Positions 41,675 to 50,036 of a stretch of 64,000 nucleotides of DNA are shown here, one piece after another. Each line of letters begins with the position of its first letter. Position 1 is the first letter of the stretch. Origin of the DNA: Halosimplex rubrum (GTDB lineage: Archaea > Halobacteriota > Halobacteria > Halobacteriales > Haloarculaceae); assembly GCF_013415885.1 (NCBI RefSeq), contig NZ_CP058910.1, forward strand, positions 186,001 through 250,000, in the 5' to 3' direction. The notes below the pieces were generated by a model. It did not search any database, was not told the origin of the DNA, and worked only from the letters and a program-made list of their open reading frames with translations. Both the position numbers and the translations under genes were made by a program.

Positions 41675-42201
41675 TGGAGCTGGTCGAGGGGGTCGCGACC
41701 GTCGACGACCTCGACGCGTTCGTCGCTCGGCTCGGCGAGATCGGCGACGAGCACGGCGCCAGCGTGCAGGCGTTCGACGCTCGCACCGTCGTCGACCGCG
41801 CCCACCTCGACCGGGCGGTCGAACTCGCCGACCGGGCGCTCGCCCGCGGCGAGAACGTCGCCCGCGACCGCGCGGTGGAGGTCCTGCTGTACGCCGCCGG
41901 CACCCGACAGATCGATCGGGCGCTCGAACTCGGCGTCAACGACGGGGAGTGCCCGGCGGTCGTCCTCGTCGACGCCCGCGAGCACTCGGACGACCCCTCA
42001 GCGGCCGAACAGCGGGCGGCGGCAGCCGTCCGCGACCTGACGGGGCCGGGCCGGATCGAACCCGCGGAGACGCTCGGCGAGTACGACGGCGAGCGGGTCC
42101 GCGAGTACTTCGCGGTGAGCGACGCGGAACTCGACGCGGTCGAGGGGTCGCTGGCCGACGTGGTCCGCGAGCGGGTCGCACTGCTCGACGTGGCGAAGTG
42201 A
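41674..42201 (+). CDS. cgi121: KEOPS complex subunit Cgi121
   Basis: 175 residues, start overlapping the hel308 stop by one base. The pattern VEVLLYAAGTRQIDRALELGVNDGECPAVVLV is the Cgi121 core: a tRNA 3'-end-binding surface and Bud32 interface with the family's conserved -tRqI--Al---G- run. Cgi121 recruits tRNA to KEOPS, which makes t6A37 with Kae1-Bud32. The hel308-cgi121 pairing is common in haloarchaea, which supports the call. Confidence 0.88.
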   Translation: MELVEGVATVDDLDAFVARLGEIGDEHGASVQAFDARTVVDRAHLDRAVELADRALARGENVARDRAVEVLLYAAGTRQIDRALELGVNDGECPAVVLVDAREHSDDPSAAEQRAAAAVRDLTGPGRIEPAETLGEYDGERVREYFAVSDAELDAVEGSLADVVRERVALLDVAK

Positions 42202-42230
42202 GCGGCCGGGGCGGTCGCAGCCGTCACCAG

Positions 42231-42236
42231 TTTAAC
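42231..42236 (+). promoter_or_regulatory. TATA-like box of first uspA gene
   Basis: TTTAAC lies 23-28 bases before the ATG at 42259, fitting a leaderless transcript. Confidence 0.5.
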
Positions 42237-42258
42237 CCCGCGAGTCGAACCGTCACCC

Positions 42259-42699
42259 ATGTACGAGGACATCCTCGTTCCGACGGACGGGAGCGCGGGC
42301 GCGAGCGCGGCACTCGAGGAAGCCATCGAACTTGCCGACCAGTTCGACGCGACGATCCACTCGCTGTACGTCGTCGACCTGGCGTCGCTCGGCACCGAGG
42401 CCGGTGCCGTCGACATGGTCGAGTCCTTCGAGCAGACGGGCGAAGAGGCGACCGAGGCCGCGGCGACTCGGGCCCGCGACGCCGGCGTCACGGCGGAGGC
42501 GTCGGTCGCGACCGGCAGTCCCCACCGCGAGATTCTCGAGTACGTCGACGACCACGGGGTCGACCTCGTGGTGATGGGCACCCACGGCCGCACCGGGCTG
42601 GAGCGGTACCTCCTCGGCAGCGTCACCGAGAAAATCGTCCGTGCCGCCGACGTGCCGGTGCTGACCGTTCGAGCGGACGAGGCGGGCGACGGGGAGTAG
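42259..42699 (+). CDS. universal stress protein (UspA family)
   Basis: 146 residues. MYEDILVPTDGSAGASAALEEAIELA is the nucleotide-site N-terminus (Asp in PTDGS). VVMGTHGRTGLERYLLGSVTEKIV holds the ATP-binding G-x2-G-x9-G-S signature, so it is an ATP-type Usp. VPVLTVRADE ends the domain. Cytosolic homodimer. The first of three Usp genes within 2 kb. Confidence 0.92.
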   Translation: MYEDILVPTDGSAGASAALEEAIELADQFDATIHSLYVVDLASLGTEAGAVDMVESFEQTGEEATEAAATRARDAGVTAEASVATGSPHREILEYVDDHGVDLVVMGTHGRTGLERYLLGSVTEKIVRAADVPVLTVRADEAGDGE

Positions 42700-42748
42700 C
42701 GACCGCCCGGGAGAAAGGCTCAGGGCCGTCCGTGCCGTACGGTACCAC

Positions 42749-43198
42749 ATGCGATTCGCAGTAGCGATCGACGGTTCGAGCGAGAGCGATCGGGCGCTCG
42801 ACCACGCCGTCGAGGTGGTGACCGCCGCGGGCGCCGCGCTGACCGCCGTCCACTCGGTCGACCCCGACGTGTACGACACCGGTGGTACCGAGCCGCCGAC
42901 CGACCGAGCCGAGTACGACGACCGGCTCGTCGTCGAGAGCGTCGACGACGCCGAGCGGCGGGGCGAGCGTCTGCTGGACGACGCGGTCGAGCGCGCGGCC
43001 GACGCCGGGTTCGATATCGACGCCGAGCTGCTGTACGGCGACCCCGTGCGGACGATACCCGACTTCGCGACGACGGAGGGGTACGACGGCGTCTTCGTCG
43101 GCCACCGCGGCCTCTCGGAGGCCCACGAGCGCGTCCTCGGTAGCGTGGCGAAAGGGATCGTCGAGCGGTCGTCGCTGCCGGTGACCGTCGTCCGCTGA
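42749..43198 (+). CDS. universal stress protein (UspA family)
   Basis: 149 residues. MRFAVAIDGSSESDRALDHAVEVV and GYDGVFVGHRGLSEAHERVLGSVAKGIVERSSLPVTVV give the fold and a modified phosphate loop: G-H-R-G-L-9x-GS, with His-Arg in place of the usual HGR. It lies 49 bases after the first Usp gene on the same strand and has no visible promoter, so co-transcription is likely. An insertion with SVDPDVYDTGGTEPPTDRA enlarges the loop after the second strand. Confidence 0.9.
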   Translation: MRFAVAIDGSSESDRALDHAVEVVTAAGAALTAVHSVDPDVYDTGGTEPPTDRAEYDDRLVVESVDDAERRGERLLDDAVERAADAGFDIDAELLYGDPVRTIPDFATTEGYDGVFVGHRGLSEAHERVLGSVAKGIVERSSLPVTVVR

Positions 43199-43214
43199 GG
43201 TCGCGTCGCCGGCG

Positions 43215-43739
43215 TCAGCGGTCCGGTCGGGAGTCGACGGCCGCCCCGTCGGCGGACCCCTGCTCACCCGACTTCGCGGGCGCGGCGAGCTCGCCGTGTT
43301 CGTCGATCTCGCCGCCGACCAGCCGCGTCGAGGAGATGCGTTCGCCGTCGGCCGCGCGGACGAACGGGACGACGAACCCCTCCATCGGGGCGAGGTTTCG
43401 GCGGACGCGCTCGGCGTTGATGTCGGCGATCTCGTGTGCCGTCTCGGGCGAGACGACCAGCGCGTCGAGGGTCGGTTCCGTCGACGCGATACCGTGTTCG
43501 TCGTGTAACTCCCGGATCTCCACGTCGCGGCCCCACTCGTCTACCCGGTCGAGCTCCGCGCGGAGTCGCTCGCGGCGGTCGGTGAAGTCGGGGACCGGGC
43601 GCTCGCGCTTGCCGCGTGCGAACTCGTCGCTCGTCAGCGCGACGAGGACCCCCTCGTCGCCGCGCTCGAGCGCCTTGCGGAAGAGCGCGCGGTGTCCGTC
43701 GTGGATCGGTCCGAACGTGCCGGCGACTGCGACGCGCAT
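43215..43739 (-). CDS. coaD: phosphopantetheine adenylyltransferase, archaeal type
   Basis: 174 residues from the ATG at 43739. The nucleotidyltransferase HxGH site is GTFGPIHDGHRALFRKAL (10-20 region), and GERISSTRLVGGEI carries the ISSTxI motif. The archaeal enzyme joins ATP and 4'-phosphopantetheine to dephospho-CoA. The C-tail after about 145 is low complexity and dispensable-looking. It overlaps no neighbour but lies between convergent/divergent Usp genes. Confidence 0.9.
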   Translation of the reverse strand: MRVAVAGTFGPIHDGHRALFRKALERGDEGVLVALTSDEFARGKRERPVPDFTDRRERLRAELDRVDEWGRDVEIRELHDEHGIASTEPTLDALVVSPETAHEIADINAERVRRNLAPMEGFVVPFVRAADGERISSTRLVGGEIDEHGELAAPAKSGEQGSADGAAVDSRPDR

Positions 43740-43830
43740 ACCCCGATCTGGAGCGCGGGCGAGAAGTGTCTCACGGGTGGATACGCAACCCGAGTGGCCT
43801 CCGGTCGACGAGTGCGTCGGCGCCGGGCGG

Positions 43831-44265
43831 TCACCGCCCGACGAGCGCACCGGGCGCGACGACGGTGTCGGCGACCCGTTCGAGTTCCTTCCGGACGCGA
43901 CCGGGACGGCGCCGACCGGCGAGCACGACCGTGTCGGCGTCGATCTCGGCGGCGTAGGCGGGCAGTTCCTCGTTGGGTCGCCCGTGACAGCAGCGGGTGA
44001 GCACCGTGACGCCGCGCTCGCGGCCCCGCCGGTCGACGGCGGCGAGCAGGTCGTGGCCCGCGTCCTCGGCGTCGTCGACGAAGATCTCGGCGCTCGACAG
44101 TGCCGGCTCGCCGTACCGTCCCGTGTCGACGACGTACAGCGCGTGGACGGTCCCGCCCGTCCGCTCGGCCGACGCCAGCGCGTGGTCGATCGCCCGGTCG
44201 GTCGCCTCCGCCCCGTGCCCCTCGGTCGCGCTCCCGTCGAGCGAGAGCAGGATGCGCTCGGTCAT
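43831..44265 (-). CDS. universal stress protein-like, divergent
   Basis: 144 residues from the ATG at 44265. ERILLSLDGSATEGHGAEATDRAIDHALASAE is the N-terminal strand-helix, and ADTVVLAGRRRPGRVRKELERVADTVV occupies the place of the ATP signature, but the G-x2-G-x9-GS motif is lost (GRRRPGRVRK). It is probably a non-ATP-binding Usp. It is transcribed away from the OYE gene and reads toward coaD, about 90 bases upstream of coaD on the same strand. Confidence 0.85.
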   Translation of the reverse strand: MTERILLSLDGSATEGHGAEATDRAIDHALASAERTGGTVHALYVVDTGRYGEPALSSAEIFVDDAEDAGHDLLAAVDRRGRERGVTVLTRCCHGRPNEELPAYAAEIDADTVVLAGRRRPGRVRKELERVADTVVAPGALVGR

Positions 44266-44289
44266 CGATCGGATGGAGTCGGATCGGCC

Positions 44290-44297
44290 GTAAATAG
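44290..44297 (-). promoter_or_regulatory. TATA-like box of the third usp gene
   Basis: CTATTTAC on the coding strand lies 25-32 bases before the ATG at 44265. Confidence 0.5.
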
Positions 44298-44352
44298 CTT
44301 CGAGACGGTTCGTGCGCCCGGTCGGCCGGTAGCCCCCTTCGACTGGGAGTAA

Positions 44353-44360
44353 GCTTATCC
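44353..44360 (+). promoter_or_regulatory. TATA-like box of the OYE gene
   Basis: GCTTATCC lies 23-30 bases before the ATG at 44383. Together with the opposing box at 44290-44297 it forms a compact divergent promoter. Confidence 0.45.
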
Positions 44361-44382
44361 TGCGGACTCGGCTAAATCGACC

Positions 44383-45735
44383 ATGCCGACGCTCGACGAC
44401 CCCGTCTCGATCGGCGGGGTCGACCTGCCGAACCGTCTCTACCGCGCGCCGCTGCTGGAGTGCGCCGGCAACGGGCCCGACGCCGTCGACACCCTCCTCG
44501 ACGAACTCGAACCGACCGCCGCCGCCGGCGTGGGTCTGATCTTTCAGGGCGCCAGCATCGTCACCGCCGAGAGCGGCTGCGCGGCGCCGAACATGACCCG
44601 CGTTCACGACCCCGCGTTCGTCGACCGCTGTTCGCGGCTGACCGACGCCGTCCACGACCGCGGCGGCCGGATCTTCGTCCAGCTGGGCCACGGCGGCCTC
44701 CGCAGTCTGGCCGTCTGGCACGCCGAACAGCGCGCCCGGAACCCCGACCACGAGGAGCTGGCCGTCTCCCGGCCGCCCCCGCAGTTGCGCGCGCTCGACC
44801 GGCTCGGGCTCGTGGAGTTTCGGCCCCGCGTGATGACGACGAGCGAGGTGTACGAACTCGCCGAGCAATTCGGGAAAGCTGCGGGCTACGCGGCCGACGC
44901 CGGCTACGACGGGGTCCACCTCTCGGGGGCGAACATGGGCATCGTCCAGCAGTTCCTGTCGCCCTTCTACAACCGTCGCGACGACGAGTTCGGGACCGAC
45001 CCCGACGAGCCGCCGGGCAGCGGCGGCGTGGCCTTCCTCGAAGCGGTCCACGACGCCGTCCGCGAGCACGCCGGCGATATCCCGCTGGTGACGAAGGTGC
45101 CCGCCGAGACCGCCGCGCCGCGGTTCGTCCGCCGTCGGCTCTCGCGAACGGACGCGATCGATATCTGCGAGCGCGTGGCCGAGATCGGCTACGACGCCGT
45201 CGTTCCCGTCGAGGTCTCGACGTTCTGGGACATGAGCGTCGTCCGCGGGGCTTATCCCGAGCGGGCGTGGGACCACGCGGACCTGCAGTCGGGGTACGCG
45301 GGGGCGCTTGGGAGTCCGCTGAAGGCGCGGGCGGTCGCGGCGCTCAATCGGCTACAGAGTCGGCGGTTCCCCGAGGAGCCCGGCTGGAACGCCGCCCTCT
45401 GTCGGCGCGTCCGTCGGCGGGTCGACGTGCCCGTCCTCTGCGAGGGCGGGATCCGGGAGCGCGAGACCTGCGAGGACCTGCTGGGCGGCGGCGCCGACGG
45501 GGAGCCGGCCTGCGATCTCGTGGGGATGGGCCGACCGTTCTACGCCGAGCCGCGGCTGGGGGCGCGGCTGCTCGGCGAGACGGGGTCGAACGCCGACGCG
45601 CGGGCGCTCTGCGAGAGCTGCAACAACTGCACCGTCCCGCAGGTGACCGGCGCGCCCGGTCTCTGTCGGACCCCGTCGGTGGTGCGCGAGCGGGCTCGAC
45701 TCGAGACGGAGGGCGTCTACGAGCGCGGGGAGTGA
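44383..45735 (+). CDS. NADH:flavin oxidoreductase (Old Yellow Enzyme family) with Fe-S cysteines
   Basis: 450 residues. The FMN barrel starts LPNRLYRAPLLECAGNG, and FVQLGHGGLRS matches the family's lxHaGR strand. AGYDGVHLSGANMGIVQQFLSPFYNRRDDEFG is the catalytic-face motif. VPVLCEGGIRE and DLVGMGRPFYAEP bind FMN phosphate. The C-terminus has C-ES-C-NN-C plus a further Cys (GLC), as in 2,4-dienoyl-CoA reductase and trimethylamine dehydrogenase. It ends before their second (Rossmann) half, so a partner or other electron source is implied. Confidence 0.88.
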   Translation: MPTLDDPVSIGGVDLPNRLYRAPLLECAGNGPDAVDTLLDELEPTAAAGVGLIFQGASIVTAESGCAAPNMTRVHDPAFVDRCSRLTDAVHDRGGRIFVQLGHGGLRSLAVWHAEQRARNPDHEELAVSRPPPQLRALDRLGLVEFRPRVMTTSEVYELAEQFGKAAGYAADAGYDGVHLSGANMGIVQQFLSPFYNRRDDEFGTDPDEPPGSGGVAFLEAVHDAVREHAGDIPLVTKVPAETAAPRFVRRRLSRTDAIDICERVAEIGYDAVVPVEVSTFWDMSVVRGAYPERAWDHADLQSGYAGALGSPLKARAVAALNRLQSRRFPEEPGWNAALCRRVRRRVDVPVLCEGGIRERETCEDLLGGGADGEPACDLVGMGRPFYAEPRLGARLLGETGSNADARALCESCNNCTVPQVTGAPGLCRTPSVVRERARLETEGVYERGE

Positions 45736-45812
45736 CCGGCGGCTGGCGGCGCCGGCGGAGACGGAGAAGCGGGGAGCGGACGGGATTGGCCGAAACGGAG
45801 CGCGGCCGCGGC

Positions 45813-46427
45813 TTACTCGTCGTCGGGGAGTTCGTCGACGAGGACGACGGCCTCGCCGTCGATGATGGTCTCGCCGTCGTCGACGACGCGGGTGGTCAGG
45901 CGGTACTGGTCGTCGCCCAGGTCCTCGACGATCTCACAGACCGCGGTGAGCCGATCCCCGAGGCGGACGGGGTTGTGGAACTCCAGATCCTGAGAGAGGT
46001 AGATCGTGAGGCCGGGCAGGCGCGCGAGTCCGGCGGAGATGAGGCCGCCGACGAGCGTCCCGTGGGCGATGCGGCCCCGGAAGCGGGTCTTGCTCGCGAA
46101 CTCGTCGTCGAGGTGCAGCGGGTTGGTGTCACCGCTCGCGGCCGCGAACGACTGCACGTCGCGGTCGGAGATGTTCTTGGTGAACTCGACGCGGTCGCCG
46201 ACGCCCAGCCGGCCGCGGTCGTGCTCCGTCAGCTCGACGTGCCACTCGGGGAGATCCTCGTCGGCCTCGATGCGGTCGACGGCCGCCGGCCCCTCGTCGT
46301 CGTCCGACGGCGTGACGCCGAAGGCCGCGAACGCCGCCCGGTTGGCCGCGACCACGCTGTTGAACATGTGCGAAGAGGTCTCCGCCCACGTGTCAAGCAG
46401 CGCGTTTCGGTGCGGTTGAGAACTCAT
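45813..46427 (-). CDS. MaoC-like (R)-specific enoyl-CoA hydratase, PhaJ-type
   Basis: 204 residues. A poorly conserved 90-residue N-terminal part precedes the hot-dog fold. The hydratase-2 motif FAAASGDTNPLHLDDEFASKTRFRGRIAHGTLVGGLISA contains the catalytic Asp/His pair. Such enzymes make (R)-3-hydroxyacyl-CoA, the monomer for PHA synthase. It is divergent from phaR with a 389-base shared upstream region, which places it in the polyester locus. The N-terminal part (SSHMFNSVVAANRAAFAAFG) resembles phasin-like helices. Confidence 0.88.
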   Translation of the reverse strand: MSSQPHRNALLDTWAETSSHMFNSVVAANRAAFAAFGVTPSDDDEGPAAVDRIEADEDLPEWHVELTEHDRGRLGVGDRVEFTKNISDRDVQSFAAASGDTNPLHLDDEFASKTRFRGRIAHGTLVGGLISAGLARLPGLTIYLSQDLEFHNPVRLGDRLTAVCEIVEDLGDDQYRLTTRVVDDGETIIDGEAVVLVDELPDDE

Positions 46428-46452
46428 CGATACCCGCGTTTGGGTTTGATGC

Positions 46453-46459
46453 TATTAAA
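46453..46459 (-). promoter_or_regulatory. TATA box of the PhaJ-type gene
   Basis: TTTAATA on the coding strand lies 26-32 bases before the ATG at 46427. The rest of the region up to the phaR repeats (46460-46744) holds no gene I can see. Confidence 0.55.
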
Positions 46460-46744
46460 GCGTAGTGGTACAGAACGGGCGATATCGCGACAGAAACGGC
46501 TTCTCAGCCCGCTACGCGGGATACGCGCCGCTTACTCCCGGCGGATTTCGCGGTGACCGAAACCGGGACCTTCCGGTTCGACCATCCCGGTACAACCCGG
46601 TCGGTAACCCCGGGCTACCGCACTCCTCGCCCCGTCTCGTCGCCGTCGTCCACTCCACCCGGCCCGATCGCGGCTCGACCGACACCCGCTCCGGCCGCTC
46701 GGACGCCTCCGGACCCGCCCGGTTCGGGGCAGCGATCCATCGTG

Positions 46745-46774
46745 TGGTATCGAATGGTATCAAATGGTGTTGAG
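46745..46774 (+). promoter_or_regulatory. three tandem decamers upstream of phaR, candidate operator
   Basis: TGGTATCGAA, TGGTATCAAA and TGGTGTTGAG stand head to tail in perfect 10-base register, about one helical turn each. They end 9 bases before a CTTATGTAA box (46782-46790) that itself lies about 30 bases before the phaR ATG. The place and phasing suit cooperative binding by PhaR or another regulator on one DNA face. Confidence 0.55.
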
Positions 46775-46816
46775 CGCAATCCTTATGTAATTGAGGGGTG
46801 TAGGTGTATTCGACCG

Positions 46817-47110
46817 ATGACCGACGAGAGCGACGGTCCGACGTGGCCGCCGATGTTCAGCGGGATGCAGGAGATGAGTGAGCAGGCGATGGAGAGCCAG
46901 CAGGAGATGCTGAGTCAGATGATGCAGGCGGGGGCTGGCGGGCTGGACATGAACCAGCTCGGCGCGATGAGCCAGACGGCGACGTTCAAGACGCGCGTCC
47001 AGTCGGGCGGACGGATCTCTATTCCCGACGCCGAGCGCGAGGCGCTGGACATCGAAGAGGGCGACATCGTTCAGACCGTCGTCATCCCGGTCAAGCGGAA
47101 CAGAGAGTGA
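46817..47110 (+). CDS. phaR: AbrB-domain PHA regulator PhaR
   Basis: 97 residues from the ATG at 46817. The N-terminal half is a Met/Gln-rich amphipathic helix (MQEMSEQAMESQQEMLSQMM) that could touch the granule surface. The C-terminal half (RVQSGGRISIPDAEREALDIEEGDIVQTVVIPV) is an AbrB/SpoVT swapped-hairpin DNA-binding domain. In haloarchaea PhaR represses the phaRP operon and binds granules. It is followed after 5 bases by phaP. Confidence 0.9.
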   Translation: MTDESDGPTWPPMFSGMQEMSEQAMESQQEMLSQMMQAGAGGLDMNQLGAMSQTATFKTRVQSGGRISIPDAEREALDIEEGDIVQTVVIPVKRNRE

Positions 47111-47115
47111 TACAC

Positions 47116-47664
47116 ATGGCATACACGACCCCCATCACCACGGCGTTCGAGATGCAGCGCGCGACGATCGAGCAGAGCCAGAAGGCCTTCGAGCAGAGCC
47201 TCGAGATGCAGCAGACGATGAGCGAGGCCGTCGTCGACAGCTTCGACAGCCAGGAGTCGGCCCAGCGTCGCGGCGTCGAGCTGACCCAGACGATGGTCCA
47301 CGGCTACCTCGACGTGATCGAGTCCTCGATGCCCGGCGCCGCCGGCACCGTCGACGAGGTGCGCGCGGCCGTCGACGAGCAGTACGACTTCCTGCTGGAG
47401 AACCACGCCGAGGTCTTCGAGACCGTCGCGAGCGAGTACGAGCAGGGCATCGACGCCTACGACGAGCTGAGCCACGACTACGTCGAGGCCGTCGACGAAC
47501 AGGTCGCGATGCTGGTCGAGGCTCACGAGGAGCTCGAAGCGCAGTCGGTCGACGTGGCCGAGGAGTGGGGCGACCAGCTCGAGGAGCTGCAGGGCCAGGT
47601 CGAGGACCTGCAGGACCAGGTCAGCGACGTGCAGGAGCGGGCCGCAGCGGCCGTCGACGCGTAG
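47116..47664 (+). CDS. phaP: phasin, PHA granule-associated protein
   Basis: 182 residues from the ATG at 47116. Almost wholly helical and acidic, with amphipathic N-terminal repeats (FEMQRATIEQSQKAFEQSLEMQQTM) and a C-terminal coiled-coil of heptads (EEWGDQLEELQGQVEDLQDQVSDVQ). No Cys. This matches haloarchaeal PhaP, which coats polyhydroxyalkanoate granules and controls their size. It lies between phaR and phaE in one operon. Confidence 0.92.
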   Translation: MAYTTPITTAFEMQRATIEQSQKAFEQSLEMQQTMSEAVVDSFDSQESAQRRGVELTQTMVHGYLDVIESSMPGAAGTVDEVRAAVDEQYDFLLENHAEVFETVASEYEQGIDAYDELSHDYVEAVDEQVAMLVEAHEELEAQSVDVAEEWGDQLEELQGQVEDLQDQVSDVQERAAAAVDA

Positions 47665-47703
47665 GAACACGGTTTTTTCTTTCAGGACACCCGAGACATA
47701 CCC

Positions 47704-48249
47704 ATGAGCAACACCAACGAGATGCAGGAGCAGTGGACAGAGATGGTCGAGGAGATGAACGACGCGGTCGCCGACTCCCTCGAACAGAACATGAAGGCCC
47801 AGGCCGCCTTCGTCGAGTCGTGGGCCGAGGCCGTCGAGGACTCCGTGCCCGAGGACGAGGCGATGGCCGAAGGCATCCAGGGGTACAACCGCGCCTACGA
47901 GGTGTGGATGGACGCCGCCGAGCAGATGTTCGAGCGGACCACCGACGCCGCCCAGGGCGACGACGTCTCCCCCTCGGAGTACCGCGACATCTGGCTGCAG
48001 TCGGCCAACGAGGCGTTCAAGGAGGTCATGTCGACCAGCGCCTTCGCCGCCGCCAACGGCCAGCTCGTCGAGCGCATGATGGAGATGCGCCGCGAGGCCG
48101 ACGACGTGAGCCAGGAGACCATCTCACAGCTCGGCTTCCCCACCCGCGACGACATGGACGAGGTCGGCGAGCGACTGGTCGAACTCGAACGACGCCAGCA
48201 GGCCGTCGAACAGAAACTCGACCGCATCATCGACCACCTGGAGGAGTAA
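47704..48249 (+). CDS. phaE: class III PHA synthase subunit PhaE
   Basis: 181 residues. Helical; the N-terminus [21 protein letters not shown] and the central [21 protein letters not shown] run fit PhaE, as does its place directly before phaC. The final helix ([24 protein letters not shown]) is a coiled coil. PhaE lacks catalytic residues; it binds and activates PhaC. The last codons carry a GGAGGAG stretch that can serve as the ribosome site of phaC, one base beyond the stop. Confidence 0.92.
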   Translation: MSNTNEMQEQWTEMVEEMNDAVADSLEQNMKAQAAFVESWAEAVEDSVPEDEAMAEGIQGYNRAYEVWMDAAEQMFERTTDAAQGDDVSPSEYRDIWLQSANEAFKEVMSTSAFAAANGQLVERMMEMRREADDVSQETISQLGFPTRDDMDEVGERLVELERRQQAVEQKLDRIIDHLEE

Positions 48250-48250
48250 G

Positions 48251-49606
48251 ATGGCGAGCGAACGCGCCGAACCGTTCAACCCCATCTCGCTCGCGCTCGA
48301 CGCCCAGCGCACCGCGCTGGAGACGATGACCGACGCGACCGAGCAGAACGCCGAGCTCCCCGAGGCGCTGGCGACCGTCGAGACCGTCGACGTGGGCCAG
48401 ACCCCCAGCGAGGTCGTCTACGAGGAGAACAAGCTCGAACTGCTGCACTACCAGCCCGAGGAGGCCGGCATCGAGCCCGACGAGACCCACGACGTGCCGA
48501 TCCTCATCGTCTACGCGCTGATCAACAAGCCGTACATCCTCGACCTGCAGGAGGAGCGCTCCGTGGTGCGGCGCCTGCTCGAAGCGGGCCACGACGTGTA
48601 TCTCATCGACTGGAACGAGCCCTCGCGGATGGACCAGCACCTCACGCTCGACGACTACGTCAACCGCTACATCGAGAACTGCGTCGACGTGGTCCGCGAC
48701 CGGTCGAGCCAGGACAAGATCAACATCCTCGGCTACTGCATGGGCGGCACGATGTCGGCCATGTACGCCGCCTTGCACCCCGAGAAGGTCAACGCCCTGG
48801 GCCTGATGGCCGCGGGGCTGTGTTTCCAGGGCACCGGCGGCGTCCTCGAACAGTGGGGCTCCGACGAGTACTACGACCCCGAGGACGTGACCGACACCTT
48901 CGGCAACGTCCCCGCGGAGTTCCTCGATGTGGGCTTCGCGCTGATGGACCCCGTCGACAACTACGTCTCGAAGTACGTCCGCTTCTACGAGAACCTCGAC
49001 AACGAGGACTTCGTCGAGAACTTCGGCCGGATGGAGCGGTGGCTCTCCGAGGGCATCGACGTCGCCGGCGAGGCCTACGACCAGTTCCTCACCGACCTCT
49101 ACCAGGAGAACAAGCTCTACCACAACGAGATGGAACTGGACGGGGTCCACGTCGACGTCGAGAACATCGACATGCCCGTCCTGCAGATCATGGGCGAGTA
49201 CGACCACCTCATCCCCGCCGACGCCTCCAAGCCGTTCAACGAGGTCGTCGGCAGCGACGACGTGACCACCATCGAGTACGCCACCGGCCACATCGGCCTC
49301 TCGGTGTCCTCGTCGTCCCACGAGGAGGTCTGGCCCGAGGTCTGCGAGTGGTACGCCGACCGCGCCCCGGCGACCGACGAGGAAGCCGCCGAGGAGGAGG
49401 CCGTCGCCGAGACGACCGCCGAGGACGAACCCGACAGCCCCGACGTGGACACCGTCGACGGCGTCGGCCCGACCTACGCCGACCGCCTGCGCGACGCCGG
49501 CATCGCCACCGTCGCCGACCTGGTCGCCAGCGAGCCCGCCGACGTGGCGGAGATCACCGGCGCGCCCGTCTCTCGCGTCGAAGACTGGTTCGAGCAGGTC
49601 GAGTAA
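48251..49606 (+). CDS. phaC: class III PHA synthase catalytic subunit PhaC with C-terminal HhH module
   Basis: 451 residues. The lipase-like box GYCMGG holds nucleophile Cys163. The other triad members are Asp318 (GEYDHLIP) and His347 (ATGHIGLSV). It polymerises (R)-3-hydroxyacyl-CoA. After the alpha/beta-hydrolase domain ends (about 370) there is a Glu/Ala-rich linker. It is followed by about 50 residues ([26 protein letters not shown]...) that form a helix-hairpin-helix-like unit, usually seen in DNA-binding or clamp proteins. Confidence 0.93.
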   Translation: MASERAEPFNPISLALDAQRTALETMTDATEQNAELPEALATVETVDVGQTPSEVVYEENKLELLHYQPEEAGIEPDETHDVPILIVYALINKPYILDLQEERSVVRRLLEAGHDVYLIDWNEPSRMDQHLTLDDYVNRYIENCVDVVRDRSSQDKINILGYCMGGTMSAMYAALHPEKVNALGLMAAGLCFQGTGGVLEQWGSDEYYDPEDVTDTFGNVPAEFLDVGFALMDPVDNYVSKYVRFYENLDNEDFVENFGRMERWLSEGIDVAGEAYDQFLTDLYQENKLYHNEMELDGVHVDVENIDMPVLQIMGEYDHLIPADASKPFNEVVGSDDVTTIEYATGHIGLSVSSSSHEEVWPEVCEWYADRAPATDEEAAEEEAVAETTAEDEPDSPDVDTVDGVGPTYADRLRDAGIATVADLVASEPADVAEITGAPVSRVEDWFEQVE

Positions 49607-49748
49607 GGCCGCTCTCTGTTCCGCTTTTCGCGTAGATCGTCAGGTGTGTCCGGGCGAATCCGGACCAGCCGCAGCCCGGAATTCGCGTCGTCGAGAGAAG
49701 AGAGAATCGGCCGAAACTGATTTGCCCGGGGCCCGATCAGTGGGAGGT

Positions 49749-49973
49749 ATGGGAGTCCAGTCCCGCGAACCCGACGAGTTCGACACCGTCACACTCACCG
49801 AGAGTGACGGCTACGTCGTCGCGCGTGACGACGATTCCGGGGTTGCGAGCCAGGGCGACACCAAAGCGGAGGCACTTGCCAACCTCGCCGAAGCGCTCGA
49901 ACTCCACGAGCGACCGGACCCCGACGACGCGGAACTGGAAGAAGCCACTGCGCCATGGCTGACCGACGAGTAG
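49749..49973 (+). CDS. HicB family antitoxin
   Basis: 74 residues. SDGYVVARDDDSGVASQGDTKAEALANLAEALELH is the compact HicB partial RNase-H-like fold (-w-a-d---Gv-s-GdT-eEAl-Nl-Ea-). It is the antitoxin, placed upstream of hicA as in some archaeal pairs. No separate DNA-binding domain is visible, so autoregulation may need the whole complex. GGGAGGT precedes the ATG. Confidence 0.88.
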   Translation: MGVQSREPDEFDTVTLTESDGYVVARDDDSGVASQGDTKAEALANLAEALELHERPDPDDAELEEATAPWLTDE

Positions 49974-50036
49974 TTCTTTCGAGCGACGAGTGCCCGCAAA
50001 CCAAAGCGTTATTTTCGACCCGGAAGCATCGCCTCT

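Noticed and set aside
48227-49321. 364-codon - strand frame opposite phaC
   Set aside because: Antisense shadow composed of Val/Asp/His repeats; phaC motifs and operon spacing are decisive for the + strand.
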